In this document: piece by piece, positions 6,524-8,150 of the stretch
Layout of the letters: every line of letters begins with the position of its first letter
Position numbering within the stretch: position 1 is the first letter of the stretch
From: Candidatus Omnitrophota bacterium
GTDB lineage: Bacteria; Omnitrophota; Omnitrophia; Omnitrophales; Abzuiibacteriaceae
Length of the DNA: 8,150 nt
Direction of reading: 5' to 3'
NCBI GenBank assembly: GCA_016206995.1
Contig: JACQQN010000034.1
Span: forward strand, 1 to 8,150
Made by a program: the position numbers and the translations under genes
Notes under the pieces: generated by a model
Seen by the model: only the letters and a program-made list of their open reading frames with translations
Told to the model about the DNA's origin: nothing
The model's database searches: none

Positions 6524-6529
6524 AAGGAG
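6524..6529 (+). promoter_or_regulatory. Ribosome binding site of rpoC
   Basis: AAGGAG with 10 nt to ATG at 6540, in the 27-nt rpoB-rpoC gap. It is the third strong AAGGAG in the operon. It sits downstream of a nearer ATG at 6515, which opens only a 10-codon frame. Confidence 0.85.
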
Positions 6530-6539
6530 ACACAGAACG

Positions 6540-8150
6540 ATGATTAATTATGATGAAATAAATATTTTCGATTCTGTATCAATTAAAATAGCTTCTCCCG
6601 AAGTGATTCGGTCATGGTCCCACGGAGAAGTGAGGAAGCCGGAGACTATCAATTACCGGACGCTCAAACCGGAAAAAGATGGGCTCTTTTGCGAGCGGAT
6701 TTTTGGGCCGACCCGTGATTGGGAATGTAGCTGCGGAAAATATAAGCGGATCAAACATAAAGGCATTGTTTGTGACCGATGTGGCGTTGAAGTAACGCAG
6801 GCGAAAGTGCGCCGAGAACATATGGGGCATATTAATTTGGTAACGCCCGTTTCCCATATCTGGTTTTTTAAAACCATGCCCTCCCGCATTGGCAACCTCC
6901 TTGATCTTACTGCCCGCGCCCTTGAAAAAGTTCTTTACTATGAAGATTACATCGTTGTCGATCCCAAAGAAACACCCCTCAAACACAAACAATTACTCTC
7001 AGAAGAAGAATACAACAAGGCCGTTGAGCAATATGGATCAGGAAGTTTTGTGGCAAAAATGGGTGCGGAGGCAGTTAAAGAATTATTGGCCCAGCTTGAA
7101 CTCGACAAGCTCGCTCAAAAATATCAGCGGCAAGTCAGTACTTCAAAATCAAAACAAGCTCGCGCCCGCGCCATCAAAATTTTGAGGATTGTGGATGCGT
7201 TTAGAAAATCAGGCAATAAGCCCGAGTGGATGGTTTTGGACGTCGTTCCGGTCATTCCGCCAGATTTAAGACCTCTCGTTGCTTTGGATGGTGGCCGGTT
7301 TGCAACAAGCGATTTGAATGATCTTTACCGGCGTGTGATCAATCGCAATAACCGCCTCAAGAAACTCCTCGATTTAAAAGCACCTGACATCATCATTCGA
7401 AATGAAAAAAGAATGCTTCAAGAAGCAGTAGACGCTTTGTTTGATAACGGAAGACATGGCCGTCCTGTTCTTGGTGCAGGCAATCGTCCGCTCAAATCTT
7501 TGAGTGACATGCTCAAAGGAAAACAAGGGCGTTTCCGCCAAAACTTACTTGGAAAACGCGTTGATTATTCCGGCCGTTCAGTCATCGTGATTGGGCCTGA
7601 ACTCAAATTACATCAATGCGGCCTTCCCAAGAAAATGGCGCTTGAGCTTTTTGAACCGTTTATCATTCGGAAATTAAAAGAACGCGGCCACGTTCACACG
7701 ATTAAATCTGCCAAACGAATGGTTGAGCGAGTTCGCCCGGAAGTTTGGGATATTTTAGAAGAAGTGATTCACGAACACCCCGTCCTTTTAAACCGCGCGC
7801 CAACGCTTCACCGATTAGGCATTCAAGCTTTTGAACCCGTTTTGATAGAAGGAAAAGCTATCCGCATCCATCCACTTGTTTGCACCGCATTTAACGCAGA
7901 TTTTGACGGTGATCAAATGGCAGTTCATATTCCACTTTCCATGGAAGCGCAAATGGAAGCACGTATTCTTATGCTTTCCTCAAACAATATTTTTTCACCA
8001 GCTAATGGACAACCAATCGCCACGCCATCTCAGGATATCGTTCTGGGAATCTACTATTTAACTAAAGTTCAAGAAGGTTCCAAAGGTGAAGGACGCGTTT
8101 TTGCAGATCGCATGGAAGCCATCACCGCTTATCAAGACAATGAAATTGAA
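6540..8150 (+). CDS. rpoC: DNA-directed RNA polymerase subunit beta' (N-terminal 537 codons, runs off the window)
   Basis: The frame is open from ATG 6540 to the last base and encodes the first 537 residues of beta', which holds the catalytic magnesium and forms the clamp. The start FDSVSIKIASPEVIRSWSHG and KPETINYRTLKPEKDGLFC is typical. The N-terminal zinc site is C63, C65, C78 and C81 (C-x-C-x12-C-x2-C). GKRVDYSGRSVIVIGPELKL, NRAPTLHRLG and the catalytic NADFDGDQM follow; D454, D456 and D458 are the three metal-binding aspartates. The bridge helix, trigger loop and C-terminal zinc site lie outside the window. No in-frame stop, frameshift or large insertion is seen. The gene follows rpoB by 27 nt with its own SD, the usual rpoBC arrangement. 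Confidence 0.98.
   Translation, partial: MINYDEINIFDSVSIKIASPEVIRSWSHGEVRKPETINYRTLKPEKDGLFCERIFGPTRDWECSCGKYKRIKHKGIVCDRCGVEVTQAKVRREHMGHINLVTPVSHIWFFKTMPSRIGNLLDLTARALEKVLYYEDYIVVDPKETPLKHKQLLSEEEYNKAVEQYGSGSFVAKMGAEAVKELLAQLELDKLAQKYQRQVSTSKSKQARARAIKILRIVDAFRKSGNKPEWMVLDVVPVIPPDLRPLVALDGGRFATSDLNDLYRRVINRNNRLKKLLDLKAPDIIIRNEKRMLQEAVDALFDNGRHGRPVLGAGNRPLKSLSDMLKGKQGRFRQNLLGKRVDYSGRSVIVIGPELKLHQCGLPKKMALELFEPFIIRKLKERGHVHTIKSAKRMVERVRPEVWDILEEVIHEHPVLLNRAPTLHRLGIQAFEPVLIEGKAIRIHPLVCTAFNADFDGDQMAVHIPLSMEAQMEARILMLSSNNIFSPANGQPIATPSQDIVLGIYYLTKVQEGSKGEGRVFADRMEAITAYQDNEIE

Overview
The window is a segment of the bacterial nusG-rplKAJL-rpoBC operon, the classic transcription and translation cluster. 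All genes are on the + strand, in the order nusG (3' part) - rplK - rplA - rplJ - rplL - rpoB - rpoC (5' part, cut by the window end). All six genes after nusG are intact as far as they can be seen, are recognisable from core family motifs, and use the standard bacterial code (TGG for Trp, TGA as a stop in rplK).

Organism: a mesophile-like, mid-GC diderm bacterium. The beta subunit carries a long charged coiled-coil insertion (about residues 860-986) at the place where E. coli beta has one and Bacillus beta does not. The style of the RpoC N-terminus and a GTCATTGCGAG-type palindromic repeat remind me of PVC or Omnitrophota-like metagenomic lineages. That placement is an impression from memory, not something the sequence proves.

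Layout. Bases 1-414 hold the end of nusG, whose conserved frame is broken by an in-frame TGA at 49-51. From there to 2079 (rplK, rplA, rplJ) the genes are packed with gaps of 2 nt or an ATGA overlap, so translational coupling is likely. The next two gaps are larger and structured. The 66-nt rplJ-rplL gap holds a strong hairpin. The 116-nt rplL-rpoB gap holds a 78-bp palindromic repeat that can fold like a cloverleaf. rplL, rpoB and rpoC each have their own strong AAGGAG ribosome binding site. No stretch over 300 bases lacks a gene.

How it fits together: L11, L1, L10 and L12 form the mobile stalks of the 50S subunit (L10 carries several L12 copies). RpoB and RpoC form the RNA polymerase active centre, and NusG links elongating polymerase to Rho or the ribosome. 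The two structured spacers flank rplL exactly, the gene whose product is needed in multiple copies, and may help to set differential expression. I found no wholly new system. The points worth a second look are the broken nusG frame and the two structured spacers.
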